A stretch of 64,000 nt of DNA from assembly GCA_001599715.1 (NCBI GenBank), contig BCHU01000008.1, positions 434,001-498,000 on the forward strand, written 5' to 3'. Shown here one piece after another: positions 1 to 11,981 of this stretch (position 1 is its first letter; every line of letters begins with the position of its first letter). Source of the DNA: Phaeotremella fagi. Taxonomy: Eukaryota; Basidiomycota; Tremellomycetes; Tremellales; Phaeotremellaceae. Under the pieces are notes generated by a model. It ran no database searches. It was given only the letters and a program-made list of their open reading frames with translations, and was not told where the DNA came from. The translations under genes were made by a program, and so were the position numbers.

Positions 1-302
1 GTTTGTGATTTTAGAGGGATAGCTTTGGGTGAGGTATTCCAGGTATAGGATCGTCTTGGATGTGCTGATTGGATATGAATTGGGTTATAGTTGATGAGTT
101 CAAGGTCAAGTTCAAGGTCAAGTTGATACAGAAGGTGAGATCGACAGAGAGAATACAGATATGGTGCTGGTATGGAGCCCCATGTTCTCTTGAATGGGAG
201 TATCATTTAAGCCATCCATCCCACTGCTCTTCGATAGATTTAATTACTCACTTTGCTACATTTCATTCGATACCTCAGTTATCCTTTTCCCTCAAAGCTT
301 CA
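1..302. other. Upstream region of CLP1, no gene seen
   Basis: No convincing coding region precedes the CLP1 start at 303. An open frame beginning at 69 simply runs in frame into CLP1 and its upstream part has no family resemblance, so I treat it as leader or promoter. A 12-nt direct repeat (ttcaaggtcaag) occurs twice in tandem at about 100-123. The region may also include the 5' end of a gene lying to the left. Confidence 0.4.
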
Positions 303-2628
303 ATGGCAGAATCATCTACTCAATTTCAACCTCAGACTATCATAGAGTTAGATCAAGGTTCAGAGTGGAGATTCGAACTTGAACAAGATGAGAATATAGC
401 TATAAGAGTAAGTCTAAGGTCGGAATTTGAATCTCTCCCTTTCATCCTAGAGCAACACTGTGACATATCTCATAAGCATTCGTAAGTAATCACTATAATC
501 TAAAGTGTATCACGCTGACGATATCCTTCTTCACATCTCTTCCAAATATCTTTGTTGAATTGATATCTATTCTTCTTGTGTTATTTATCGTAAATTAGAT
601 CTGTCATGCTATACAAGCCTTCTGAAGAAGTGCAATCTAGGCAGTTGCAGTGATTGTTTTACTCAGGAAGCTCTTTCAAACCTCTTTCCCGAAATTGAGA
701 TCGTCGCGAAAGCATCTCCACTGAAAAATTCACTCTTTGCAAGAATTGCAAATCTACTCACGACATTATGTTGACCAACCCTCCAGGTTCACTCTTCTGA
801 CCCAATCTACATAAACTCCGAAGAATTACCTCCAACAACTTGGTATCCGTTGTACAGACATACGAAGGGTGCAGTGTACAATCCCAAGAACAAAGCTAGA
901 TTAGAAGGTAATTCAAATCGATATACGCCCATCTCAATAGTCTACTAACTTGAATTTTTAGTAACCCAACTACCTGCATCTCAATATATCTCCACGTCAA
1001 CAACCCAATCGCAACTCACAACGCTTCATTTAGCGTTGGAACGACAAAGGATAATAGCTAAACGTAGCTTAAATACTCCAAATCATGTAGAACGAGGACC
1101 AAGGGTCATGGTAATCGGACCACCATGCTCTGGTAAAACGACAATCGTTAAAAATCTCTTAAACATGGCGTTAGGAAGTGGGATGGGATGGGAAGTTGGT
1201 GTCATAGGTTTAGATCCTGGATGTGTAAGTTGGATCTATTGCTTGAATTGGCAAGCTAATAGTTTAACTTTTAGTCGTCAAATCTCGTACCCGGTTCATT
1301 ATGTTTGTCGACACCTCATCATCCACTCCCCACACACCATCTAGCCAATCCATTAGGTGCACCACCGACGTCAATCCCATCGTCGAGTCTATCCGATGAC
1401 GTCTCGACTTTGGGATGGTGGTATGGCGGTTTGGAACCTACGACTAAAGGTGGGGCTGTATGGAATCAATTGATTGAGAATATCGGTTTGAGATGGAAGG
1501 AGAAATGTGAAAAGGATTCTATGGGTGGGTGGAGAGGTTTGATGAGAGAAAATATTCTTACTGAACCCATTTAGCTATGGTATCGGGTTTAATTGTTGAT
1601 ACTTCCAGTGCATTCTCCATCCCAACCTTAGGAACGAGGAAAGAATATGCAAAAGCCAGATACACGTATATTCAAAAAGCAGTAGAAGCTTTTGAAAGTA
1701 AGTCTGACCTCCAAAACCAAACTTTAGCCAAGCATCAACTAAAAAAAATTGTTCACAGTCGACACGATCCTAGTCATAGGCCACGAAAAACTCTCCCTCG
1801 AACTAGATAAATTATTTTCATCAAGTGCTAGCACTCACGCCAAACCAATCCAAACGATAAGATTCCCGAAATCAAGTGGAGTCGTTGATCTCGATGAAAA
1901 TTTCAATCAGATCCTTCAAGCTTTCCAGATAAGGACTTATTTCTATGGTCCACCGTCATTACCTAAGACTGTTGGTGGACTTGTTGGAAGGACGGTAGCT
2001 GGGTTGGAAGGCACGTTGAGTCCTTATAGTTTTCAAATTGGGTTTGAAACTTTATACGTGTTACGGGTTGGTGAGGGTAGGTCGTTGTTCATTCTTTGAT
2101 TCGGAGGTGGATTTGACTAATGAACGTTTGCAGAGAACGCAGCTCCATCATCTGCATTACCACTTGGATCAACTCGAATCCTCTCCCCCAAACGATTAAC
2201 CAAAGTCGACCCAAACGGTCCCGCCCATATCACAAGATTATTAAACACAGTTCTAGCACTCGTCCGAATCGATCCTGAAGACAGGATACCAAAGGCTAAA
2301 AAAGACGAAAAGGAGGTTGTCAAGGTTGAACCTGTTAAAGTTGAGAATGAAGGTGAGGGGGATGAAGTTAAGTTGGAAACTGAGAATGGTGAAGATGAAG
2401 ATGAGGATGATGATGAGGTACCGTTTGTAGAGGAGATTGGGACAAGGGAGATATTAGGTTTCATCGTCTTGTAAGTCGACTGATTAGTTTTGTACCGCTA
2501 TCTAACACCAATCTAGAACCGGTATCGACCCAGTCAAAAAGAAATATACGATCCTATCACCAAGTCCAGGTAAATTACCTTCAACAGTTGCCATAGCAGG
2601 ATCAATCGAATGGGTAGATTCAGAGTAG
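303..2628 (+). CDS. CLP1: Polynucleotide 5'-hydroxyl-kinase / cleavage-polyadenylation factor Clp1
   Basis: Clp1 is a nuclear subunit of the pre-mRNA cleavage and polyadenylation machinery (CF IA/CF II) and, in animals, an RNA 5'-kinase. The N-terminal domain contains a WRFELEQDENIAIR stretch, then TWYPLYRHTKGAVY. The Walker A motif GPPCSGKTT is near nt 1120, followed by GVIGLDPG and, after an intron, SSNLVPGS. The C-terminal domain follows, with an acidic insert near nt 2340-2420 (poly-Glu/Asp), and the protein ends in IEWVDSE. The start at 303 opens the beta domain. An upstream in-frame ATG at 69 is less likely. The first intron (408-786) is unusually long for this region at about 379 nt. 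The remaining introns are short. The 3' end faces the convergent NAA15 gene 181 nt away. Family assignment is firm; exact exon borders are inferred. Confidence 0.9.
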
Positions 2629-2809
2629 AACGGGAACAATCCTTAGAATAAAAAAAAAATGTTTTTGATCAAAAACCTTTTTATGCATGGTATAATGTAG
2701 TTAAACCAAACAAAAACATTGTATTTCTTTGAATGTTAGATAGATATGCTAAACTACAATAAAAAGAATGAACATGACCAAAAAATGCTAGGGGCGAATT
2801 CAATCAGAA

Positions 2810-5800
2810 TCAAGCACTTCCATTCTCCACAGCTATTTTCTTTCTCCCCTCCATCTCCTCTTTCCCAGCGAAAACAAAAGCCAAAGGTAAACGAGTTCTC
2901 AATTTCAATCTGAATTCCTCAATCTCCTCAGCAGTAACCCCAGGGACAGATTTTAACAATTCCAAACCGTTCTGCAAATCCTCCAATCTGGGTACTACAT
3001 CCGCTTCTACCAATCTCTTCAAAACCGCGATAACACCGTTTTTGTCGGTTTTGTTGATTTCTTGTTGGCCTCTGGCGGATCCTAAAATATGTTCGGAGGA
3101 TTTGGGATGGGTTTGGAGATAGGTTTCATTGAATTTTAGGGGATCTTCGTCCTTGGGATAGATTTTTGTGAATGTCGTTTCTATTGTTGATTTGATTGGG
3201 GCGGGGAGATCGTTGGTTTCAGAAACTGATTGAATGTTAGTTGTGACTTCTGTGCCCGAAGACAATCAACTCACTGATTCTACGGAAATGCAAGATTTGA
3301 TAATGTAAAGAAGGTGATTCCGGGTCGATCTCATGACTCTCCAAAAGACATTTCAAAGCAGCCAAATAAAGTTCTGGAGAAAACACCAATCAACACTCCA
3401 TCTTCGCAACAAAAAGACAAACAACTCACTCTGCCTAATATAAATCTCATAACCTCTAATCCAAACTTCAACACGACCACCAGCCAATTTCTCAAGTGGT
3501 TTCCAAAGTTTCAAAGCGTCCTCCAAAGGTTTTTCAGTTTTCAACAACAGTTGTCCATTCGGATCTGGATCTGGGATAGGTGCTTCCTCCTTCTTTCCAT
3601 CTCCACTTGTCAGTGCTGCTTTCTTGGCTTTCGATTCGGCCTTTTGGGCCTTCTTCAATGCTTTTTTACGTTCCGCTTCATCTTCGGGACCTACATTGGT
3701 CAGCTTGATAATTTGGGTGTGTTTGTTTACTTACTTAGTTTCTCTTCTGTTAATGATGGATCGTCGTGTAGTTTTAGGTAGATGTCAATAGCAGCTGTTG
3801 CAGATTTGAAATATCCAGGATGCGATCGTAATTGATCTTCGTATTTGATCAACCTACGACGTGTCAGCTTGATATCGCTCGAGCCGCAAGATAAACTGAC
3901 GAGATGTATGCTGATAAAGTCATACGGCGTAGACAATACGTGTGGAAATCGTATTGATCATCTTCGTAATCGTCAAACACCGTTGCTACGGCATGATATC
4001 TCTTCAAAGCCATTGCCAAATTTCCATTCCTTCTATAGGCATCACCTTCTTCTTGGAGATACCATTGACATTGCAGATCCGTCAGATCAGATGTCAGAGG
4101 AGCATCTTTCTGTTAAGAGTGGCATCATTCAGTCAAACGGTTCAAATCGACCACCCGTACATACCTTTGTGAATAAAGCCAAAATATCCTCTGCACGTTG
4201 TACTTCACCAGCCCTTAACCAATATTTCCCAGCTTTACCATTTAAGAATCTATCTTGACCATCTAATAATCTAGCTTCCTCCATCATCTCCGCTGCTTTC
4301 ATTGGATCACCAGCACGTTTGAGTACCATTGCTGTAGCCATATATATCTCCGGTAGGGTTGGGGTATGTGCCATAGCTTTGTCCAGTAGGGAGAGTGATC
4401 TGGAATATGACGGGTTTGGATGTGAAGGATGTGAAAGGTGGAGGGCAAGGTAGTAGTATGCCCATAGAAGCGTAGTTGGCGGTGCGATTGTATCTATCGG
4501 GTAGTTAGATATCGTAAACAAGAGGGTTATTTCATAAACTTACCGTCACCGTGCAAGCCTGTCTCTTGCTCCAACTTCGTTATAATCTCTTCAACGATTT
4601 CTCCAACAACTGCCATCTTCTCCGGTGTACCATAAACCCCTTTAACATCAACGAACAACGAAGGTACCCCTCTCTCCAAACCAGCAACAAGATATTTGGT
4701 AGCCAAATCCTTAAACTCGGCGTCTAAAGTTCAATAAGTATATACCCAATATACTAAAATAATCTCACTCACCTCGAGCAACATCTAAAGCTAATCTTCT
4801 CGGTGCCGCCGAACGAGGGAAACTCTCTGCGAAAGCTTCGAGAGCTTTCAAAACCTTTGAAACTGTTTCACCGTCCATCTCGGATTCTGGATCTGTCAGA
4901 CCCGCTGTCATCTTGATCAAAGGAGATGAACTCACGTATTTCTAACCCCTTTGTTCTCAAGAATCCACGATAGTATTCCAAGTTATCAGAGTTCTGCTCT
5001 AAAAGTGCTCTATATGTATCTTCTGCTTCATCCCTTCGACCGAGTTTAGTCAATATTTCAGCTAAAATCGGAATCAGCTTTGTTCTCTCCTAAATGGAGA
5101 CAGCAGCTGACCTTTTAGTTGTGTAGATTCCCCTCTGGGACTGACAATCTCCTCCCTGAAACCACTTTCCAATCTTTGCAGAGCCTCTTCATATCGTCCG
5201 ACCTCGATACACAATCTAACAACGTGAAGGACAATCTGTGATTTTTCACTTTGACTTGCACCATCTGTTTTTATCGTTGACATGTACCCGTCGTAAACTT
5301 TTAAAGCTTCATCGATATCTCCACATAGCTCATGCGAGATCATCAATCCTAACCATGAAGCTCTGATTTGAGGTCTGAGTAATAGATAATGATGTCTGGC
5401 TGCTAATGCTTGATTGTATTGTCTTGTATGAAGGGAGAGAGAAATTGCGTCTCTTATCAGTGGGATGTTGTCCTAACGTATTATTTCAGTCATTGCAAGC
5501 TCTCTTTTGAATAAGAAATGCTTACAGCATCCAACTTTCTCGCCATAGCAAAAGCTCGACTAGCTTCGTCATAATCCTTTCTTGCTTTTGCTAAAATACC
5601 CAAAACATGCCAAGTGATATGACTAGAAATATCCTTCTTGACAGCTAATCTGGCCATTGCCTCCGCCTCTTCTGCTTTCGGTTGTGAAGAAGCGGTAGCA
5701 GGTAAAGGCAAAGACGAATGTATAGTCAAAGCTTTAATCGCTAACGTTTCTATAATTTCAATCAGCTACAGTATTTGGGTAAGATAAGATGTTCTGTCAC

Positions 5801-6019
5801 TCACCACCATGGTTTGGAAACTTTTTCAGAATCGTATCAGCAGCTTTAACACCCTTTTTGTATTGTTTGAGCTCGTACTGCGTCTAAGTTGATTGGAAAG
5901 AGATCAGATCAGACCAGTTCAGTAGTATAGTGAAAGGAACGATTATTTACTAGAAGAGTTTTGAATAATTTGGCCTCTTTCTCTGGCAGTTGACGATTCT
6001 TGAGTGCAGCTGCTGACAT
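2810..6019 (-). CDS. NAA15: NatA N-terminal acetyltransferase auxiliary subunit (Naa15/Nat1), TPR protein
   Basis: This is the ribosome-anchoring TPR scaffold of the NatA complex, which acetylates nascent N-termini together with Naa10. The spliced product begins [20 protein letters not shown] and continues with TPR-type helices: [32 protein letters not shown], then [36 protein letters not shown], then the block ending in [20 protein letters not shown]. These match the family order. A basic Lys-rich segment ([22 protein letters not shown], near nt 3600-3658) corresponds to the charged region late in the family. At least nine introns break the gene. The product is about 850 aa, the normal size. 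It is divergent from the eIF3j gene with a 265-nt shared promoter region, so two translation-linked genes share one intergenic region. Confidence 0.88.
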
Positions 6020-6284
6020 GATTAATGATGATGTCTAGAGGGAGATGGTCGTCGATTGAAGATATGATATGTAAATGATTGATACCAAGATACCTAACTG
6101 ACCACCTCCTCGTCTCCTTAGTTTCAACTGTGGGATTAAATGAAATTAAATATGAAATTATATTCATATGTTGAACAAAAGAGATCTACCATACTTTTAC
6201 TCACACTATTCTTTTCCTTTATACTTGGATTATCATCCGTCAAATCAAACCCAAATTCACCTACCCAAAAGATACTAGAAAAAA

Positions 6285-7361
6285 ATGGACGACGATTGGG
6301 GTGAGCTCAAAAACCCATAAAAACTCAAATTATCATTGACTAATTTTTTTCTCAGATATTGATGACGAACCTGTTGTTTCTGGATCATCAACACCAGCTC
6401 CTTTAGCTCCACCAATCAAGCCTGCAGCTCGTACGAAATGGGCAGGAGAGGACGAAGAGGAAGATGAGGTGGGTTTCATCTATGCTTCAAATAGCATCCA
6501 TCCATAGCACCCGACTTCAATGTTGAATCCATACTGACTTTGAAATTAGGACGATTGGGATAAATCAGAAGATGAGAAACCAAAAGCTAAAGCTGTTACC
6601 GGTACCACAGCAGCACCCAAAAAGAAAATGACACTCAAGCAAAAGTTAGCTGAGAAAGAGAAATTAGCTGCTGAAGCTGTAAGTGCAGCATTGAGGTTCA
6701 CGTCCTCCGTATCACTTTTAAAGTTACTGACAAATAATGGTAGAGAGAAAATGGTGATGACGACGAACTCATGGATACGATGACTGCCCAAGAAAGAGCT
6801 CGATTGAATAAACAAAGAGACAGGCAGAGAGAATTAGATGCTGATTTGGCTGTTGCCAATGATCTAATGGGTGGCGTCGATTTGGAATCAGGTATGTCCT
6901 ACCTACAGCCTGATCCTGTATCAGTTCCAAATCTAACCTGAAACAGCTCCCGACAGTCTGAAAGAAATCCTCTCATCGAATCCAAAAACTAAACCAGATT
7001 TCGTAACTCTCTCCAATCAAATCTATGCAGCTATCATCGCCAAACACGAATCCAATCCTCTATTCCCAGGCTTCATCGAACAATTGACGAAAGATTTATG
7101 TGAAAGTTTGAACGCTGTTCAAACTAGAAAAGTTTCTAGTTCTTTGAGTGTTTTGGGTAACACCAAACAAGCTGAGGAGAGGGATAAAGCTAGTGGAAAG
7201 AAGAAGGTAGGTTGAGTTTTAGCTTTTCTTCCGTGGTTGAAACTTATTATCAATCGTTCTAGACAACTGCCAAACCTAAACTCGCCGCTGTTAAATCTTT
7301 GGGTACAAAAGCCGATACTGATATCTACGACGATGTTCTCGATGATGACGATTTCATGTAG
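6285..7361 (+). CDS. HCR1: Translation initiation factor eIF3 subunit j (Hcr1-like)
   Basis: eIF3j binds the 40S decoding centre and helps start-codon selection, recycling and rRNA processing. The product starts MDDDWDIDDEPVV after a first coding exon of only 16 nt, has an acidic N-terminus (EDEEEDEDDWDKSEDE), a Lys-rich helix (KKKMTLKQKLAEKEKLAAEA), a central LMDTMTAQERARLNKQRDRQRELDADLAVANDLMG block, and the terminal VLDDDDFM. Length, charge pattern and the final acidic tail ending in FM all fit the family. Four or five short introns are read out from GT..AG sites. No unusual features. Function is by family resemblance. Confidence 0.88.
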
Positions 7362-7924
7362 GCTGGAGGATGGGTTTGTTGGGAGAGCGTTAGTAGATAC
7401 CCATTGTTGTTTACGAGTACCATTTGGAACTTTTTGTTTTGATTTTTATCTTTATCTTTTATCTTCAACTTGATAGAGTCATTAAACAGATAGATGGGAG
7501 GGAGTACAGCATGAAGATGTTGCGTGTGTTGAGATGACCACTTCTCGGATTGGGAGAGGGCAGCATATAATTAAGTCTAAAGACAATATTGAGCGGGTCT
7601 CACCAAAATGACAAAATTAGCCTTCCCTTGCTACCGTGTGTCGAGCTTGACGTTCAAGACTTCATAACACGAGTCAAATAGTCAGACTTTTAGATCTTTT
7701 GAAGTGCTCCACTCATTTCATCCCACGGTATCATGCATGTTTTATAACCTAAACTCGACGCCGGTTAAACCAAGGAAAAATAAGTAGCATAACGATAGAT
7801 CTAGTGAAACCAAAGTTTATCCGGAATACTTAGTGGCCAGCACAAGAACCAATAAATGCAAGGTGGATCAGAAGTACGATCAAAAAGAAGGATATGTAAA
7901 GAATCAACTCTTGTCTGATATAGA
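7362..7924. other. Intergenic region upstream of the MFS gene
   Basis: It holds the 3' flank of the eIF3j gene and the promoter of the permease gene. Minus-strand open frames at about 7801-8228 overlap the permease 5' exon and have no family resemblance, so I treat them as shadows. I see no tRNA-like or repeat structure. Confidence 0.4.
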
Positions 7925-9875
7925 ATGATGAGTACCCAATCCAAAGAAAAAGAAAAAAATTCGACAACGGATATGAATAACGAAAAACCACATTCGCCTC
8001 TGATCTTTGCGAGATTGAGACGAAAGATGGATCCACCTTCTCGAACCCGACAACGATGTATCGTGTAAGTCGTCGAGATTGATACTCTGATTCTGATCTG
8101 AATAAACGAACGCAGATTGGCATTGATGATGACGATGGGATTATTAGGTTGGAACACCGGTGCCAATGGACCTCTCCTACCCTTCCTCGAAGAGTATTAT
8201 AATGTAAGCGTCCACCCTGCATCATCATAACTTATCACCGGTAAAAGATCAATAGCACTATCAGTAGGTTCCACCAATCCACAATGTATCTACCAATACT
8301 GACTGTTTCTTTCAATCAAAGTGTCAATGATCTGGGTAACGAATTTCGTTGGTTCCGTCGTAGCAGGTGCCCTAAACATCTACCTAACCGATCGACTGGG
8401 TTTCGGGATAATGGTACCCCTAGGCTGTGGATTCCAGATCATATGTTTCGCGATAAACTCCACAGGTGGTCCATACGGTCTCTTCGTATCTTCCTACGTC
8501 CTACTAGGTTTCGGATTCGGTTTACAGGTGTGTGCCCCAGCCTCCTAGCCCATCTACCGAGGCGAACTGAAATAATCTATACAGAGCGCTCAAGTGAATA
8601 ATTTGACTAGTCGACTTCCTAACGCTTCAACGAAAATGTTCCTCGTTCAAGCATGTTACGGTTTCGGGGCTACCATCTCACCCTTCATCAGTACAGCATT
8701 CGTCCAGCATATCCCATCTAGGGTTTATCTCTATTTCCTCGTGGCTATGGGTGTAGCCTTCATCCTGTTCTTAACTTCGATCTTCGTTTTCGAATTTCGG
8801 ACTGAATCTCAGATATTGGGTGAGAGGGAGATTGATATTCAATTACGATCACAGGTTTCGGGAAGGATTGATGCTGCAGACGAAATTGGTCATGAAGGTG
8901 ATCATAAAGTGGCACCTTCTGGGTTGAACACGGAAATTGATGTACCACCTCTTGTTGACCCAATTTCGAAAATCCCTGAAGGAAGTGGACTGAAACTGAA
9001 GAGGATATTAAAAACCCCAATAGTATACGTTCTACTAGCCTACAATTTCTTATACGTAAGTGAAAAAAATTTCAATTAAGCAATCATTGATATCGAAAAA
9101 GGTCGGGGTCGAAATCTCTACCGGTGGATGGTTGGTGGGTACACCTCCCCCTCAAGGGAGACACAGTATGGTTCTGATGTATGAGATTTACTCGTAGACC
9201 TCTTTCCTGATATATGAACGAGGAGCATCGACATCGGCTGGATATGCCACCACAGGATTTTTCGGTGGTCAGTGAAATTCTAGCTATGGTTCTGACCTTC
9301 ATCTAAATTGACATGTGTACATAGCAATGACGATCGGTCGACTAATCCTAATCCCAATAACAGGGAAACTAGGCTACAGAAAAGCCGTTTACATCTAGTA
9401 AGCCACCGCCTCCCAAAATACCCACTAATATCCAAAAACCCAGCTCCCTAATCTCCCTAATCCTGTTCATAATAATCTGGACGACCCATTCGGTGATAGC
9501 CAATTCGATCTGTTTCGCGTTAATCGGTCTCTTCTTTGGACCAGTTTATCCAACGGCTTTAATGGTTATCAGTGAGAGTTTGGATGATGATCTTCGAGTT
9601 GGGGTGATGGGTTTGTTTGGGAGTGTTGGGGCTTCTGGGGCTGCTTTGGTTCCTTTGTATGTTATCCCTCGACTCGGTTTGGAGAGAGCTGATATCGATT
9701 TCATAGTATTACTGGTGCACTTGCTGATCGAGTATGTACTTTGTACAGTTTATCACTGACTCACATCATTTAGTTCGGTTTCTGGATTTTACAACCGTTA
9801 ATGGTCGCTATGATTTCAGCAGATATCCTGTTATGGACCTTAGTCCCCAGGAAGAAATCACCCAAAAAGACATAG
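7925..9875 (+). CDS. Major facilitator superfamily permease, FHS/BSC6-like
   Basis: This is a plasma- or organelle-membrane permease of about 500 aa. The N-terminal cytoplasmic tail (STQSKEKEKNSTTDMNNEK) is followed by TM1 (LALMMTMGLLGWNTGANGPLLPFLEEYYN), then by FVGSVVAGALNIYLTDRLGFG (TM2 with the DRxG-type loop), further TMs around nt 8430-8780, a charged central loop (nt 8800-9000) and a second TM bundle with TGFFGAMTIGRLILIPITGKLGYRKA, FALIGLFFGPVYPTALMVISE and FWILQPLMVAMISADILLWTLVP. The GPxYPT and GR...G signatures resemble the fucose/glucose FHS family (fungal BSC6 group). The substrate cannot be read from sequence. Seven or more short introns are present. Two adjacent ATGs start it (7925, 7928). 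Confidence 0.8.
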
Positions 9876-10077
9876 GATGTCATGCCGAGAATCCAGGTTG
9901 ATACTTTAGATGATCATATGTATTTTTCTAGAACAGTGACATCGTAGATTCTCGATCATTTTTTTTTTACTTTTCCTACAAGACACATGACGTTGTCAGT
10001 GTGCAACTTAGAAGTCCATATAACCTCTCTTCACATTTATGAATATATATCCATAAGAACACAGAATACATCAAGAT

Positions 10078-11583
10078 CTACAATTTACTATCCCTCTTAC
10101 CAGCAAATGGACATCCACCTCCACCGCCAACCTTATCAAGCGGTTTACCCTCCTTAGCAGATCGATTAACAAGTTTAGCGAAACCCGTATCATCCCGTTC
10201 TATCCCTAATTCTATAAGTTTCCCAAAAGCTAGTGCGAAATCTTTGAAGAACAGTTTTTGGTCTTGAGCATATTTCTCTACCCATTCTTTGAATTTTGGA
10301 TCTTGAGTTAGAGCGATCTAATTCCGTGATTAGCGTTTATCCTGGTTTTGAAAGTGAATGGAGTTACATCTGATGGAAGCATCATAAGTTTATCTCCTGC
10401 TACTGTCGTTTCGTATCTAATTTTTTTGAGTTATGACCAAATTCTTGAAGGCAGGATGTATAACTCACTGGAATGGTCCATCCCATTTCCGCGGTTTCCA
10501 TTCTCTAGTGAGTAGCAGTTTGAAGTACTGATTCGAGAATCGAGTAGGATTAACCACCCATTTACTATGATGTCGATTGTCAGCCGAATAGTCTGTTTTG
10601 GCGCTGAACAATCTACCCGTCAAATCCACTTCTATCCGTATGACATCGTCCTAAAATTCAATCAGTCAAATTCCCCCAAAAATGCCAGCACGTACCCAAA
10701 TTATGAGCTCCAGACAGAGCAACAATCTCCTGATCCGAGAATCCCATTCTACCAAAAACGTTTCGTAAATGATCAGCACCTTGCGCGCCGTCCGGTAATC
10801 TATTTGAATTCATAGGTTATGATTTCTGATCTACAAGAAAAAAACATAACCCACCGATCACCGACGTTCCCACGATGCTTTTCAGCTTCTTCACCTGAAT
10901 TGTAATCTGTTCTTCCTGGTTGCCAAGGTACGGAGGGACCTCCCATTGCTTCTATCGCTGTTATACCAGCGAGCACTTTGGTTTTGTCAGTTGCTTTCTC
11001 TTGGAGACAAGAAAACGATAACTGACCCCATAGATCTGCGTGTGAAATCCATGGATTTGCTGTTTGGATAGGCAAGAGGAACGAGATTGCGTGGTGTAGA
11101 CCTGCGTTAGCTGGGTCGACTGACTGAAAGGCAGTTAGTCAATGAGACGATCTCATCAGGTTAACTGCCCTACCTCAGGAGCGAATCTCATTCCAGCACT
11201 GGATAGGTTAGTTTATGGTCCTGATTAGACGCAACAGAAACCTACCCGTTCGATCCACCGTTATGCTAAAGATCGTGAGCTTTTTCAAATCCATGATCAA
11301 ACCCAAACCCACCTCGACCAAAGAATAATTTCCAGATTGATGCCAAGCGAGTCTAACATTTAGAGGTTAGTAGGTGTTCCACGTCTCAGCGAACTTTCAC
11401 CTACCTCACAAGAACAGGACCGATCGAGCCATCGTCATAACCAGGTTGTTTGAGTATTTTCTTTACTTGATCTTTGATACCTGTTGAATATGATTGGTCA
11501 ATGGGTTGTTTGTAATTTTGTTGGGTGAGAATGAGAGATGGGAGGATCATACCTTGATAATCCCCTTCTTTAGTTGTTGACAT
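10078..11583 (-). CDS. Class I heme peroxidase, cytochrome c peroxidase-like (non-mitochondrial form)
   Basis: The spliced protein starts [46 protein letters not shown], giving the distal Arg-x-x-Trp-His of class I peroxidases. [22 protein letters not shown] follows, then [45 protein letters not shown], the proximal-His motif [10 protein letters not shown], then [25 protein letters not shown] and a C-terminal Gly-rich [14 protein letters not shown] tail. There is no obvious N-terminal targeting peptide, which suggests the soluble 'putative heme-binding peroxidase' paralogue rather than mitochondrial CCP1. One internal exon is only 20 nt (11246-11265). I also infer an N-terminal intron after DYQ, because leaving it in would insert about 22 residues. 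Confidence 0.85.
11246..11265 (-). other. 20-nt microexon of the heme peroxidase gene
   Basis: On the minus strand this 20-nt block lies between an intron ending ..ctttag and a donor gtaggt. With its neighbours it encodes HNGGSNG, which is needed to join SGNYSLVE to AGMRFAPE as in the family. Without it the GGSNG loop of the heme pocket would be missing. Confidence 0.8.
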
Positions 11584-11981
11584 GGTTGTGTGATGTATAT
11601 CTTGCCTTGTTGTTGGATAGATGAGAAAGAGATACAAGAGAGATAGATAGATAGGGTGGGTTACCATATACCCGGAAACTCCATTTTCCCACGGTAGCAA
11701 GGGTTATATTACTTAAATACACCCCTCATTTACACTATGCTTACTGACGTCCCATCACTGAGATCACCGCATTCATTCATTAGGATTAGGATTAGCTGAT
11801 ACTCACAACATATCACTCAAATAAAGCATTCAATCCCAATATCACTATCAAAGAGAGCCATACCAACAACAGACCACAATCTAACTCAACCTTCCCTCCC
11901 ATCCAATCCATCCAAACAATCGTAAGTTATCCCAACCCCTAACTCCGACTTGCCACTGAACCACCCTCAACAGATCCAACC
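11584..11981. other. Divergent promoter between heme peroxidase and UBC13
   Basis: About 400 nt separate the two start codons. The part next to the peroxidase start has a short tgatagatagatag-like run near 11640-11655. Otherwise I see only AT-rich promoter-like DNA. A minus-strand open frame overlapping 11881-12132 lies opposite the UBC13 exons and is not supported. Confidence 0.4.

Noticed and set aside
69..302. N-terminal extension of CLP1 from the ATG at 69
   Set aside because: The added 78 residues do not resemble the family; the ATG at 303 gives the normal CLP1 N-terminus.
408..786. snoRNA in the long CLP1 intron
   Set aside because: No matching C and D boxes with terminal stem could be found by eye; kept only as a long-intron observation.
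7801..8228. Two overlapping minus-strand frames of about 120-130 codons
   Set aside because: They overlap the first exons of the MFS gene and lack resemblance to known proteins.
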